Source: Gonium pectorale (taxonomy: Eukaryota; Chlorophyta; Chlorophyceae; Chlamydomonadales; Volvocaceae). Taken from it: DNA of 34,535 nt. Position 1 is the stretch's first letter. Each line of letters opens with the position of its first letter. Below the pieces are notes generated by a model, which saw only the letters and a list, made by a program, of their open reading frames with translations, was not told the DNA's origin and made no database searches. Where the stretch lies: the NCBI GenBank assembly GCA_001584585.1, contig LSYV01000009.1, positions 1,879,129-1,913,663 of the forward strand, read 5' to 3'. A program made the translations under genes and the position numbers. This document shows positions 11,701 to 23,342 of this stretch, in pieces.

Positions 11701-12934
11701 TGGGCGGCGGGCTGCTGAGCGACAAGTACGCGGGGCCGCCCAAGGCGACCGGCGGCCTGTTCGGCATGGGTGCGCCCAAGCACGCGCCAGTGGACCTGAA
11801 CACCTCCTCCCTCAAGATGTACTGGTGGGTGTGAACCGCCGCGCACCTGGGGACGCCAACCGCTGTAGTCAGGCTGCTGCTGCTGGGTGACGGAGACCGG
11901 AAGCGGCCTTGCTAGGGGTCCGTGGTGCGTGAGCCTGCTCGGGTCGTAACGCCCCGCCGCGACACTGCATTGCGCCTGGCGCTGCGCGCGGGTGGTGCCG
12001 CAGCGCTACCTGCCGCTCTGCCCTGCCCGCGCTGCTCCGTGCGCCGGTGGTGACCCGTGCGATGTGGGCCGCCGGGCCGGGCCGGGCTGGACAGCTGCAG
12101 CAGCGGCCCCATCCCCAAGCACGCCCACGCTGCCGCGGAGGGCGCCCCTGCCCCGCCCTTGCCCCGCCCTGGGATCCCCGCCTCGCCATTCCCAGCCCTT
12201 CATCGACCGGTCCCGCCCCGACGCGCACTGGCTTGCTCAACATCGGATGTAACTCTGAAGGCTCTGAATGTGCATCGTCGGCTGAAGCCTGTTCTGATAG
12301 GGGCGGGGCCCTTGCACGGGCCTGCAATGACTGCGCTTTGACCATGGCCGCGCAGGAATGTGGTCCGCAAGTTCGGCGGCCAGGAGCTGTGGCGGGAGCT
12401 GCTGGGCGTGCTGAGCCAGGTGGCGGCGCGGCACGGGGTCAGCGTCGCCAACGTGGCGCTGCGGTGGGTCATGCAGCAGGTGAGAGGCGCAACACCAGCA
12501 CCATCCCCCGCCGGCCCTCCGACCAGGGCCTTAGGGGCATTTGGCGCTCAGGACCTCAGGGGCAACAGGGGTTCAGGGCCTAGGAGCAACGGAGAAGTAG
12601 CTCCCGAACGCACTACCGCCCCACGTCTCCACCCCACCGCTCCGCTTCTGCATGGTCTCCGGGACGGCGTGTTGGTGTATGGCAAAGAGTCTCCCTTGAC
12701 AAACCCCGCCTCCCGGGCCTGGCCCCCGGCCCGCTACCCTGCTGCTGCTGGCTGCAGGGCGACGGCAACACGGTGCACCCCATCGTGGGTCTGCGCGGCA
12801 CCGCCCACCTGGCGGACAACGCCCGCGTGCTGTCGTTCTCGCTGGACCAGGCGGACCTGGCCGCCATCGACGCCGTGCTCGCAAAGTCCACCGGGCCGAC
12901 CGGCGACTGCTACTCCTTCGAGCGGGGCAACTAA
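8708..12934 (+). CDS. Aldo/keto reductase, probably plastid-targeted, 8 exons
   Basis: Exons: 8708-8908, 9086-9158, 9615-9763, 10265-10296, 10930-11083, 11610-11824, 12356-12479 and 12758-12934. All phases match and give 374 residues plus TAA. The first 35 or so residues are rich in Arg, Ser, Ala and Gln and lack acidic residues (CRAVRCSASAS), like a chloroplast transit peptide. The (beta/alpha)8 reductase fold follows, with the full catalytic tetrad: Asp82 and Tyr87 in YDTADIYG, Lys114 in IFTKYVP and His151 in LVQMHWWEY. GLIRFVGTTNMDT and the C-terminal HPIVGLRGTAHLADN match the NAD(P)H-binding part of the family. These enzymes reduce aldehydes or ketones with NADPH; the substrate cannot be told from sequence. 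Exon 4 is only 32 bp. Introns 3 and 4 share a repeat near their 3' ends. Confidence 0.9.
10141..10235 (+). repeat. Intronic repeat, copy 1 (aldo/keto reductase intron 3)
   Basis: About 95 bp near the 3' end of intron 3 resembles 10796-10892 in intron 4. Shared blocks include CTCAGTCTT, CAGGGAT, CCGGCTT and CAACCCAA in the same order. Weaker similarity extends upstream to about 10010. Confidence 0.7.
10421..10440 (+). repeat. 10-bp tandem repeat in intron 4
   Basis: The unit GCAGGGCGAG occurs twice here, preceded by the near match GCTGGGCGAG. It lies in an intron of the aldo/keto reductase gene. Confidence 0.7.
10796..10892 (+). repeat. Intronic repeat, copy 2 (aldo/keto reductase intron 4)
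   Basis: This is the partner of the repeat at 10141-10235. Both copies end about 30-40 bp before their splice acceptor, so the 3' portions of two neighbouring introns appear related by duplication around the 32-bp exon 4. Confidence 0.7.
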
Positions 12935-15601
12935 GGGGGGAGGGGGAGTGGAAGGTGTTTGGCCTTGCACCTCGCGCCGTCAAAAGGGAGTATGCCTGTG
13001 CGGTGGCCGATGGGTGGGCCGCGGTGGCGAAATGAAGGCGGAGGCGCGGGCGGCAGTGCTCGAGGGCACTGGAGAGTGGGAGGGACCGCCAGCAGCCCCA
13101 CGGGCGCATGAGGGGCGAGTTGAGAGCAGACTTGAGAGCTGGCTGTGCGCGGCTCGGTTTGGGGCCTTGGTCGGGTGTTGAAAAGGAAAACGCATACTTG
13201 GTCGGGTGTTGAAAAGGAACAACTGGGTCGGGTGTGTGGGGTGTGGACGGCACGGAGGTTAGGAACGGACTGAGTGCGAGGGTGGGGAGTGTCATCTGCG
13301 CCCTGTCGTGGTAAGGGCCCCGCGGCTGTTACCACGTGGGCTGTTGTGGATGGTCGTTGCATTAAGCCTCGACCATCTGCCCCAAGGTGGGCCTGTGGGG
13401 CCTAGCTTGGGGGGGCGACCCGGACTCAGCTGGCACCAGCCTGCAGCGGGGCAGAGCAGAGGGGAGCGCAGAGAGACGCTGCCAGCTTTGCGTGTTTTCC
13501 CCCACAGCGCAGATAGCATCATCGGACCCTGGCGCGAACATTCGGAGAGGCGCGAGTGCTGATTCGTCTCGTTGGAGAATATGCATCTTACATGCATGAG
13601 GTGTATCGGCTATCGGGTGTCTATCCGCACCCGCCGTACGGTTTCATTGGTTTCGTTGCAAGAGCCACGTGCGTACGGTAGGCTCTGCGTTCTGTCTTGC
13701 GTGGTTTAATTGCTGGAGCTTTGTACTACAGGCCGCCGCACAGCCTGGTAAACCGCCTGCTCGTCTTCTCCGCCCTCCATGCCTCGCTGCCCAGGCACAT
13801 CTGATTGGTGATTGCATGTATCATGCCCAGTGCGCAACACGACACCGCCGGGCGTGAAGCCACCTCCGAGATACAGGATACCTGCTTCGGGTGTCGATGT
13901 CCGTAGACGTGCCTCCCCTGCTTCTGCTTTCTGATTTTTTTCACAGCACCTAGCCCATCCTACACACAGCAGCGCCGAACCCAGTACTCCGAACCGCCAG
14001 CCGCCAACACGGGCAACACTCCCTATGCCACCACGTGGCTGGTGACAGCACAATGTCACCGCCACCTCTTATATAAACACGTTCATACCGCCCGATCCCA
14101 ACCCCGTGCAACCCAGCGCGCTCGTGCCTTGCCGTACGCCAACATGAGGCCACCTTTGCATCTAACAAGTCGTCGTAAGTGGCCTGACGAACCAGATGTG
14201 GCGTGTGGGCGCATGCCGTACATCACGACCGACCAAGCCACCTGCGGCTCGGACCCTCGGGGCTCGGGTCGTAGCCACTCCCTTATTCGTGTGCGAGAGT
14301 TTGCAGGATGAGGGGCGCTGCTGGCTGCATCAGCTACTGGTACGGTGGGGCAAGTGGTGGCCGCCGCGGGTGTCCCCAACGTACGTGTACGCACACAAGC
14401 AAGCTTGAGGGCGCCAGGGAGGGCGCCTCCTAGCACGACTTGAGAGGGAGGGTGGAGGTCGCATGTATCGCAGACGTTGAAGGCATGGCGGCGTGAGCGG
14501 TAGCAGCAGTACAGCCTGTACAACGGTCCTTTCTGCCGCCATCGCCAGACCCAGGGGCTGCGTACCCTCGCGTGCTCCGGCAGTTGACCACTTTCCAACA
14601 AGTTGAATGGGTTTGGCGCACGATAAGGAGGGAAGTGATACGTGTCTTACAGCCTGCTTCACGTTCAACAGTGTACACACAACGTTCGGCCCGCGGCCCT
14701 TCATCGGCAATCGGCACCTCAACACGCACATGAGCCTACACTGGCTCGGCAACTTCTGCCCCGCGCGTATGCAATGTACAACAGCCGGTGCGCGGCGGCA
14801 TGGCCGTGAGCCTTCAAATGCATTTTCAGACCTGCGCACCGCAGCTGTTCCCAGACGCCAAGACACACGCGGCGATCAATTGATCGCACACACGTTTCGC
14901 CGGGGGATTCGCCATTGCCAATGCCAATGCGTGTGGGCAGGTGTGGCGTATGGGCTGCCACGCGTGCAAAGGGCATGCATCGGCTGAAGCCAATGCAGCT
15001 GTCAGCGACAAGAGCGGGTTGGCGCACTGCAGCGGCCGTTTTGGAGAACACTCCCTGCCCTCCCCTCACGCTCCCCCTCAACTCTCAACTCTCCCACAAC
15101 GCTACTACACAACAACATACAACACGACACTCGCTGCCGTGCATCGCAATGCAGCAGCACAATGGCACATGAGAGGCACATTGCCGGGTTGCAGAGGGTG
15201 AACTAAAACGACGACAGCACGCACGGCCCAGGGCAATGTACCCCTGCCGTACATGGCATGGTAACGCCCCAGAGTCGAAGCAACATTGAATTAGCGCTGG
15301 CGCACGGTCAAGGCCGTGGCCTCCTGCGACTGTTACTCCCGCTGCTCTGCTCTGCTCTGCTCAGTCCCTTGCGTATGTTCATCGCAAATGGATTGGGTTT
15401 CTAAACCGCAATGGTGGGCGTAAAGAGTAACCACGCATAAGCCGTGTAGAACCTCCGATTCTCGTCCTACGCAACTACGTGTAAGACCGCCGTTGCGCCC
15501 ATACTGACCACATTGCCTCCAGCAACCCCACCTGCCAGTCATCCACCCGTCCTCCTGCTTCCCCCTCCTTCTCCTCCTCCTCGCCCGCCCACGACCCCCC
15601 T
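12935..15601. other. Convergent intergenic region, no gene recognised
   Basis: This separates the 3' ends of the aldo/keto reductase and NYC1 genes. ORFs on both strands are short and unlike known families. It contains a two-and-a-half-unit minisatellite near 13167. At 14041-14060 there is a 7-bp inverted repeat (GGTGACA, six bases, TGTCACC), followed ten bases later by TATATAA. This could mark a promoter or the end of a small mobile element, but neither is shown. Confidence 0.5.
13167..13235 (+). repeat. Minisatellite, about 2.5 units of period near 31 bp
   Basis: A 22-bp core starting TTGGTCGGGTGTTGAAAAGG occurs at 13167 and 13198. A truncated core, TGGGTCGGGTGT, follows near 13224. It lies just past the aldo/keto reductase 3' end. 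Confidence 0.75.
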
Positions 15602-18600
15602 TCATCCGCGCAGCCCCGGCGCCTCCGCCACCATCACCAGCACCCCCACCAGCACGCTCAGATTGTACGCCAGCGCCAGGCCGCCGCCCCGCCGCCGCAC
15701 CGCCGCCTGCCGCCGTGCCGTCACCTTGGCGTGGCGGCCCAGGATGCGCTCGCGTTCGGGCGGGTACACCGCCCGCCCGGCGGCGTCGAAGAAGCGGCCC
15801 AGGCGCACGGGCGCGGTGGCCAGGCGCATGAGGGCAGATGCGGGCGTGAGGAAGCGTGTGTAGGTGCCGTTGGCGTCGCGCGCGATGGCGGAGCGGATGC
15901 GCGGCACCAGGAAGGCCGCCGTGGTCTCGGGCTGCTCGCACAGGATGTTGAAGGCCTGAGGGTAGAGGACGACGGAGCAATGGAGGGGTGTGTGAGGGGG
16001 GTAGTACGTGGGTTCATAAGGAGGGATGAGAGGGACGGGAGGGGCGCTTTGCGGGGGCGGGTACGCTCGTGGCACCGCCGGCGGCGCCGAAACCAAGGCG
16101 GAACTCAGGAGGCGGTCCTGGGGCTGGCATATGGAAAAGATGGCGCCCAACAAAGGGGGTTGCGTGGCTGGTCCGTTCTAGGACTGCGCGACGCAAGCAC
16201 CCTGCCCTGTCTCCGCAGTGCCACCCAGGCCCCTCCTCGCTGACTGCGTCGCACTCGCCAACCCCCGCCTCTGCCAGCCGCGCCGCGCCGCGCTGCCCGC
16301 GGCCCGCCACCCACTCCCCTCAACCAACTTGCTACACGCCTTCCATCCTCAATCACCCTTAACCCACACCACATCACACCATCCCTGACCGCCATGAAAT
16401 CGCTCATCCTAATTGCGGTTTGGCGCCGCGCGCTGCGACCCGTTTCCCATCTCGCGATCCCCCCTCCACATAGAACAACACCGCACTTTGGACCACTGCT
16501 TTTGCGCTGACGCGCTGCGCTCATCGTCATCCTGCAAATGGGCCCACCACCACCGCCTCCCCCTCACCCGCAAACGCGCACCTGCTTGTTAGCGGTGGTG
16601 GCCCCCTCCAGCAGCAGGTCGGTGAGGATCATGCCCGGCGACACGGTGTGCAGCCGCACGGGCGTGCCCTCCAGCTCGCGCCGCAGCGTGGCCGTCAGGT
16701 GCGCTATGCCGGCCTTGGTGGCACCGTAGGCCGCGTAGTTGGGCGTGGCGAAGCCGTCGGCGCCCGCGCCGTCCATGTTGAACACGTGGCCGCCGCCCGG
16801 CTGCGAGGCGAAGAGGCGCAGCGCCTGGCGGGTGCACAGCAGCGTGCCCAGCAGGTTGGTGCGGACCACCTGAAGCGGCGGGGGACAGCGGGGGAAGAGG
16901 GAAGGGGGGTGGGGAGGGAAGGGGGCGGTGGGCGGGGCGGGAAGGGAGAGGCTGAGGGGAGGGGGGGGGGGCGCGAGGCGAAGGCTGCTCGAGAGCACGC
17001 GCAATCCTGGCCCTTCCTGGCCCTTCCTGGCCCTTCGGGTACAAGAGAGTTGGGTTCTGACCACATCAGCAGCCCTGACACGGAAGGCATGCCGCCTCGC
17101 CCTCAGGAGGGATGCGTACCTGGAACGGGCGGTCCAGGGTGAGTACACCCCACCCCCCAAACCCCACCCCCCACACCGCACCCTCGTGACCGTAGGCCCC
17201 ACCCGGCACCACGCCGCCGCACCTGCGCCACCTGCTCGTCGGTCTGGTCGGTCATGGTCTGGAAGGAGCCCGAGTAGCCCGCGTTGTTCACCCACGCGTC
17301 CACGCGACCGAACGCGGCAACCGCAGCCGCCTCCACGGCCGCCACGCCGGCGGCGTCGCTGACGTCGGCGGCCACGCCGAAGATCTGCAGAGGGCGAGCG
17401 GGGATGACGCGGCGCGCAGGGGTCACAGTAGGTGGGAGGGGCACGATCAAGTCACCCTTACGGCCGGGCAGGGTGTTGCAACACCCCCCGGGAGGTACAG
17501 GAAACGCGGGTCGGTGGCTGTACGCCAAGCGTGATGCGCCCCCCCGCCCCCGCCACACGCCGCGACGCTTCGCCCCAGGGCAGGGCAGGTGTGAATGCTC
17601 CTCGCCCCATCATTCTGCCCATCATTCTACTACCTGTCCTACAAGCCTATACTCCCACAGCTGTCCAGGACTCATTTTTAGGATGCCCTCTGGCCTCCGC
17701 CCTGCGCGTCGGGGAGCGCTGTGCCCCGCCGACCTGTGGGTCGCGGCCGCCCGCCGCCAGCACCTCCTCGCGCAACTCCGCCACCGCCGCGTCCACGGCC
17801 TCCTGGCCCCGGCTGGTGATGAGCACCCGGTCGCCGCCCGCCAGCAGCTCCCGTGCCAGCGCCTTGCCCAGGCCGCGCGAGCCGCCCGTGAGCACAATGG
17901 AGAGGGGCTGCGCGGGGGCGCGCCACACGCGGTGCGAGCAGAAGCGGTGGAGGCAGGCGAAGAGGCCGCCCACCGCGGCGCCCGAGATGACGGGCACGGC
18001 GGCGTGGAGGCCTGCGCGTGGGGAGCGGTTGGTAGGGTGGGCGGTTGGTAAGGTGGGCGGGGGCAGAGCGTGTGGCTGGCGGCGCCGTCGCGGACGCGAA
18101 GGTGGGGCAGGAGGGCAGGGCGCGGCTGGGGTGCAGGGTGGTGGCGGTACTTGTACGCCTGCCTAGTGAAGGCGGGGGCGCATCGCGGGGCGCGGCGCCT
18201 GAGCTGCGCGCCGACCCCGACGGCCAGCGCGCCCAATCCAACCCGACCCGACGGCTGCCAACCCAGCCCGTGAGCTGCGTGCTCGACCCGACGGCGCAGG
18301 CTCCTCAGGCACCCCGCGATGCGGCCGTCTTCACAGGGTAGGCTGGACATGGCGCCCACAAGCCCCCACCGCACCATGCCCAACCCTTAAGTTGTGAATC
18401 GCACAGGTAGCTGCGCGATCGCAGACGCCAGGCGTCCGTGGCGGAGTCGCGGCGCACGCCTCACCAAGGAGAGCCGAGGCGGTGCCCCAGACGTAGGCGG
18501 GCAGGAGGATCTGGCCGACGGGCCGCTCCAGGCCCCGGAGGCGCGTGTGGCGTCCACGGAGCACGTGGTGGACTTGGCGGATCTTGGGGTGCGCTTGAAA

Positions 18601-18813
18601 GAGGTCAGGCTGGGGCCCACGCAGCAGTTGCGTCATCAAGTCGGCGCGCCCCGAAGTCGATGGCGAGCGGTCATCGTCCTGGATAGCGCGCGGTGGCGGA
18701 CAGCGCTTCGGAGATGCCGGTGAGCGGATATGCGTTGCAGATGCGCGGGCCGCGCCGGCGCAAGGGGCGGTGCTGGCGAGGGAGCGACCCTCAGGCCGCA
18801 TGACGCGGTTCAT
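15602..18813 (-). CDS. NYC1: Chlorophyll b reductase NYC1 (short-chain dehydrogenase), 5 exons
   Basis: Minus-strand exons: 18813-18465, 18011-17734, 17384-17223, 16869-16582 and 15955-15602. They join in phase to 476 residues plus TGA. NYC1 reduces chlorophyll b to 7-hydroxymethyl chlorophyll a in the thylakoid membrane, the first step of chlorophyll b breakdown, together with NOL. The first 60 or so residues look like a transit peptide. Two hydrophobic segments follow at about 99-117 and 118-141. The Rossmann NADPH motif TGGSRGLG is at 158-165, NNAG at 242-245 and the catalytic YGATK at 311-315. GGHVFNMDGAG, SPGMILTDLLLEG and FNILCEQPET are signatures of the NYC1/NOL family. The extension GRFFDAAGRAVYPPE and a C-terminal hydrophobic segment point to NYC1 rather than NOL. 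Start choice is the first ATG of an open exon 1; a later Met is possible. Confidence 0.9.
17005..17034 (+). repeat. 10-bp tandem repeat in NYC1 intron 3
   Basis: The unit TCCTGGCCCT occurs three times in a row. It is intronic and no function is evident. Confidence 0.75.
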
Positions 18814-20286
18814 GAGGATGGGCGGGCCGCAGTAGGGTTTCTGTTCTGTGTTCTAATGTGAGACGATTGGCGTGTCAAAATCAGCCCTGTTCGCTGTGAA
18901 TGATGGAGCACGAACGTGGGGGTCACGAGGGAAAGTTTAACGCCTGGCGCGAACTCGCGCAGACTCTTTGCTGTTAAGCCGGGAGGATTTTCCTCTGGGA
19001 ATGAATCGGTTGTCGTGCGCGCTCAGTTACAGAAATGCGCCGAAGGCGCGGAAATTGGTGGTTCCCCAGGTTGCTCGTCCAACCGCATTGCGCAACCGCG
19101 CGTCAGGCGTGCTAATCGCACCGTCCGCAAGAACCCTCGCAATGCTCAATTTCAGATATTAAAGTGCAACTTGGCGTCACTGCGTGCCTGTGCAAGGATG
19201 CGAAGAGGCGGAGACGTGACTGCCGCCGGCGAGGGAACCGTACCGTCGGCGTCCTGGCCCAGCCCTTGACCACAGTCCACCACTCTGACCTCACGAGATT
19301 CACGACCAATTTCCGCTCCCGCGACTACAAGCTGTCCAGCTGCACAGCTTTTAGGCTAAGCACACAGGGTTGGGTGAGGTGTCGCCCTAGGCTGATAGGC
19401 AGCGACTGGGGACAGGCTTGATGTGCCCCCATCCATGCAGTTTGCGGACGCCGCGAGGAAAATCGCAGCAGTTTGGGCGTCTTGGCTGCGATCCCTCAAA
19501 TTGCAGCGTCGCGGGCAGAACTTATCCCGTCCTGACAGCACATGCACAGCTCAAGGGCCAGCCGTGGCTTAGCTTGTCGAGTATGTCCGTGGCTCCGCTC
19601 GGTCCGACGTAGCCCAGCGCAGCCCCGCCCCTTGCGTCGGGTGTTCGCAGAAGGACGAGTCGGGGTGGCTCTGCGTGGCTTCCAGTCACTGGGCTGACGG
19701 GGGAGTCCATGACATTCACTGGGCAGGAAAGGGCTGGCAAGGCAGCCGGGTGTCTGATGCAGCATGAGATGGTCCATGATGGTCGCAGTATTGTGGGGAG
19801 GGAGGTCAAGTCGTCAGGTGGAAAATGCCACCCAGGGGCAGAAGGGGAGAAGGAGCTGGCAGCTAAGTAAAAACCGAATAGAACTGAGAAGGGGAATGCC
19901 ATGCTGCAAGATGCTGCAAGTGCATCGAACCACCTACCGAGACGGCCCCTGGGGGAAAGACGGCGCTGGCATGACAGTAGACCCTACGCATGCAAGCGTG
20001 TAACGAGCGCCACCGCAAGCCAACGCATGGCAGTCCGTGCCCGTCCGTGCCAGTCATGCGAGTGTGGGAATGCGGGGTTTATGGAGTCGGGAATACTGGG
20101 GATAGTGGGGACTGGGGAGTGGGGACCTGGGGACACTGGCGATGTGGCGAACAGCAGTAGCTAGCAGCTGCGGTTTTCGGTTGGCGGTTGGTTCAGGCAG
20201 AACAAAGTCGAAATTAGGAATTAGGTTAGCCCCACACATGGATTCGTTGCCTCGTCCCCAATTTCCATTCCAGCACCAAAAAGCCC
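18814..20286. other. Divergent intergenic region between NYC1 and the MARCH gene
   Basis: This holds the upstream regions of two genes transcribed away from each other. No coding exon is recognised. Near the MARCH side, 20085-20140 contains closely spaced GGGGA blocks (such as CTGGGGATAGTGGGGACTGG), a purine-rich low-complexity tract. The 5' UTRs probably lie at both ends. Confidence 0.5.
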
Positions 20287-21611
20287 ATGTCGGGAAGAGA
20301 GAACGGAGTAGGGGCGACCTTAGACGAAGCTGCACCGCTCCTAGTGGCTCAGGCTCCCCAGGAAAGCAGCATGGCAAGCGCGACTATCAGCCAGGAGGTC
20401 GGCAGCTGCCGAATCTGCATGGAGGAGGAGAAGGACCGAACGAATAACCCGCTCATCAGCCCTTGTCGGTGCTCGGGCAGTACCAGATACGTGCATCGAC
20501 AATGCCTACAAAAGTGGAGAGAGATGAAGACGGGGTCGCCCGCGTTCTACCGCTGCGAGATATGCCACTTCAGGTGCGGGGGTTGGGCATGGTGGCACCA
20601 GCACGGTCGCGCTACGTGTGTTGTGCAAGGGGCGGGGCCAGGGTGTGTGGAGAAATTGCGAGGGTGCGGGTAAGGGGCTTTCGGGGATCCGAGGCTTCGG
20701 GGGGGTTCGGTTGCACAGACGGCAGCCCGGGCAGCCCCCGTCAACGCGTCTCACGTGCTCCTCACGCCACTGCGTTGACCGCCCTCAAGCCCCCCGGTTG
20801 CACCCCCTCCCGGCGCCCGTCCCCCATGGTCTCCTGCCCCTCCCCTCCCTCGCCCCCCTCCCTCACCCTCTCCCTCACCCTCCCTCACCCGCCCCTCACC
20901 GCGCCCCGCAGCTACCGCTTCCAGCGGCTCTGGTGGGCGGGCCTCCTGGGCCACCCCGCCACCGCCGGCGCCCTCTTCACTCTCCTGCTCCTGGCCGCCA
21001 CCGGCTTCCTGGGCTTCGTCCCCGTGGTTGAGGGGCTCCTCTCCCTGCGCGAACCCGTGACCCGCGGGTCGGCCGTCGGCCTCGTGCTTCACTTCGCCGA
21101 CGGTTTCATCCTGGTGGGGCTGGCGGGCTTTGTGTTCATGGCCGCGGCGGCATGCTCCCGAGGCCGCTGCGGGGGCCCGACCTTGTGCGACGGCTGCTAC
21201 TTTGGCCCGCACTGCGCGGTGGGGGACTGCGGCGCGTGTGGCGACTGCGTCGCCTGCGCCGGCGCGGGCGGCGAGGCGTGCGGCGCGGTGATGCTGGTCG
21301 TGATGGTGCCGCTGGCGGTCGTGGGACTGTTGTTCGTCGTCGGCACGATGTACAGGGCGCTGTTTGCGGCGCTGCGGGAGAGCCTCAAGTGGGCCGAGCG
21401 GCTGGTGGAGAATGTGGGGCCGGAGCCGCGGACGGCCGTCTTGCGAGGCGGTGACGGCGGGGGCGCTGGCGGGGGTGGCGGAGGCGGCAGCTGGCGGCGG
21501 GGAGGAGGCGGGGGCGGGGCCGGCATGGGTGGGGTCGGGGGCGGGGCGAGCGGCAGCGGCACCAGTGGCACCACTGCCATCACCCCGCCTGAGAAGGAGT
21601 GCATGGTGTGA
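20287..21611 (+). CDS. MARCH-type RING-CH membrane E3 ubiquitin ligase, 2 exons
   Basis: Exons 20287-20573 and 20912-21611 join to 328 residues plus TGA; the splice restores CHFSYRFQRLWW. An N-terminal RING-CH zinc domain has all eight ligands in C4HC3 order: Cys41, Cys44, Cys60, Cys62, His70, Cys73, Cys90 and Cys93, with CRICMEEE and HRQCLQKW typical of MARCH proteins. These ligases use the domain to bind an E2 enzyme and ubiquitinate membrane proteins. Three hydrophobic segments follow at about 112-138, 150-176 and 215-240. The loop between the second and third is packed with cysteines (for example CGACGDCVACAG), unusual for the family and perhaps a second metal site. The C-terminal 70 or so residues are Gly-rich low complexity. 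The target is unknown. Confidence 0.9.
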
Positions 21612-23055
21612 CACAGCTGTCTGTGCTTTGATGGAGCGTCTGTATGCAGGTACAAGTGCTGGTGGTGTGAGCCGTACAGGGTATTCCACAGGTCCGATAC
21701 ACCGCACAAACAAGTCAGGTCAGGAGTCCGGCCGTGCGCTTCTCGGGTTCCTGATCTGACGGGGCCACGCGGAGTGCCGGAGGCGGCTCGCGGCCTGGGG
21801 CTGCACCTGGACCTGGACCTGCACCTGGGGCTGCTCCGCGCCTCCCAGCACTCCGTGCGGCCAGCCGGCACCCTCCGGTTGCTTCTTAGCCACGCCAGGA
21901 AGAGCTGGGGCAGCGGCACGGGGGATCTGCCTGCGGCCTCAGGTGAGGCCCGTTACCCCTGCTTTGCGAAGCTCCGCTCCACCCCAGCCCCAGCCCCAAC
22001 CGCAACCCCTATGGCGTGGGAAGGAACGGCAGCTGACATGCACAATCTGTCCGCCGTCGTTGCAGCCTGCTTGGGAGATGGCTGGGCTTAGCATTGTCGT
22101 GGCCGGGCAAGTAGGTGCAAGCCACGTGTAAGTGTGTGGAGGGGGGGCAACGGGGTGCGAAGAGGGACTCCACACACGCGGATCTGGACTGAGATTCAAC
22201 CGCGGGGTACGTATGAGCACCGTGCGGCCACCGGGGCCACCATGGTGATAGGGGGGGCGTCTATCCTCTACGTTAGTACCCCCCTGAGGCGCTGCACGGG
22301 AGCCCAGATGCCGTACATTGAGCTCGTGTGTTTGGGCTACCTGTGGAGCTTGTGGGCGCTGCGAATTGCTTCGGTCGCTAACAGCCCTAACGAGCGGGCG
22401 GTTTGGAGAGTCCGAAAAATGTCGGCCGGGGCGGGCATGACGCAGGGCAGGTAGGCCTGTTAGGGCGGGGAAGAAGCTGGAATCTGCTAGGCCAGTGGGA
22501 GGCTGAGCATATTGCATCGCTTGGCAGATGTTACATATGTTACAGGTACCCGTCAAAGCCGGTGTGGCCAAGGGTAGATGGTAAGTAGTCCGTAGTTGCG
22601 CCATGGACGTTGCATGGGAGGCGGGTGCTGGAGCGCATGCAGCACATGTGCACGGGGGGTTGGGGGCGCGGATACGACCGAACTGCTGCGTGCGGCGAAT
22701 GCGTATGAACGTCCCGGCGGAAAGCGTGTACTGCGCTGTTCCTTTAAGAGGTGTTGTTGGGCCCCTCCCGCCCCGTGGCCTCCCAACAAGCAGCTTGCCG
22801 GGTGGACGGAATCCAAGGGCCAGCTTCAGGGGAGGGCGCGACGAGGGCAAATGGGGTAGAAGTAAAGGGTGCGGGGCAAACCCATACTCTGCTGCGACGA
22901 CCCTCCAGTTGGCTCGGTCAAGGCGGGGACCGCATGGCCGCTGGTTGGGTCCAGAGTCCAAAAGTCCGGCGGCGTTTGCCAGCCCAGCGGGCGGGGCCCG
23001 TCCCTGCCCAGCCCGTCCCAGCACCACGCCCCGCCAACTCACCCACTGTCAACAG
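21612..23055. other. Intergenic region downstream of the MARCH gene
   Basis: No gene recognised. A hexanucleotide-like run near 21795-21835 (CACCTGGACCTGGACCTG) is low complexity. A TGTAA at 22127-22131 may be the MARCH poly(A) signal. A minus-strand ORF spans most of the stretch but has no recognisable domain. Confidence 0.45.
22127..22131 (+). terminator. Putative TGTAA poly(A) signal of the MARCH gene
   Basis: The motif lies about 515 bp after the stop codon. A 3' UTR of that length is common in Chlamydomonas-type genes, but the motif alone is weak evidence. Confidence 0.3.
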
Positions 23056-23122
23056 GATCGTCCTAGAAATCCTCAATTATGAAGCTCTGTTGCGGCTGGT
23101 CTCTTCGGCGCATGTTCTATCG
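23056..23122 (+). other. Isolated exon-like segment, gene unknown
   Basis: A 67-bp segment is bounded by an acceptor-like TCAACAG and a donor-like TCG/GTAAGC. Its open frame reads IVLEILNYEALLRLVSSAHV, a balanced helical composition unlike the Arg/Ala/Pro/Gly-rich shadow ORFs around it. No neighbouring exon could be joined to it, so it may be a relic or chance. Confidence 0.25.
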
Positions 23123-23342
23123 GTAAGCGAAGCGACCTGTCTTGGACGATCCCGCGATCCCGTCGTACTGTAAGGCGACGTGGCCGAAGGGGTTTCACCT
23201 CATTCATTAAAACCCTCAACGTATGTGGCTGCATGCGAAGTAAGCCTCATGCAACCAACAAGCGCCCAGTCGCGCATCCCCGACCCGTGGGTCGTCCGGA
23301 GTGACCCCGCCCACATTTCCCAAATCCTCATCATCCAGCTTT

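Noticed and set aside
20751..21713. 320-codon minus-strand ORF
   Set aside because: Exact antisense shadow of the MARCH exon 2.
21795..21835. CACCTGGACCTG-type run that might be a regulatory array
   Set aside because: Short low-complexity sequence of a kind common in such genomes, with no site-like spacing.
21939..23042. 367-codon minus-strand ORF
   Set aside because: No domain or motif and base-composition-driven residues; no splice or family support. It cannot be fully excluded without transcripts.
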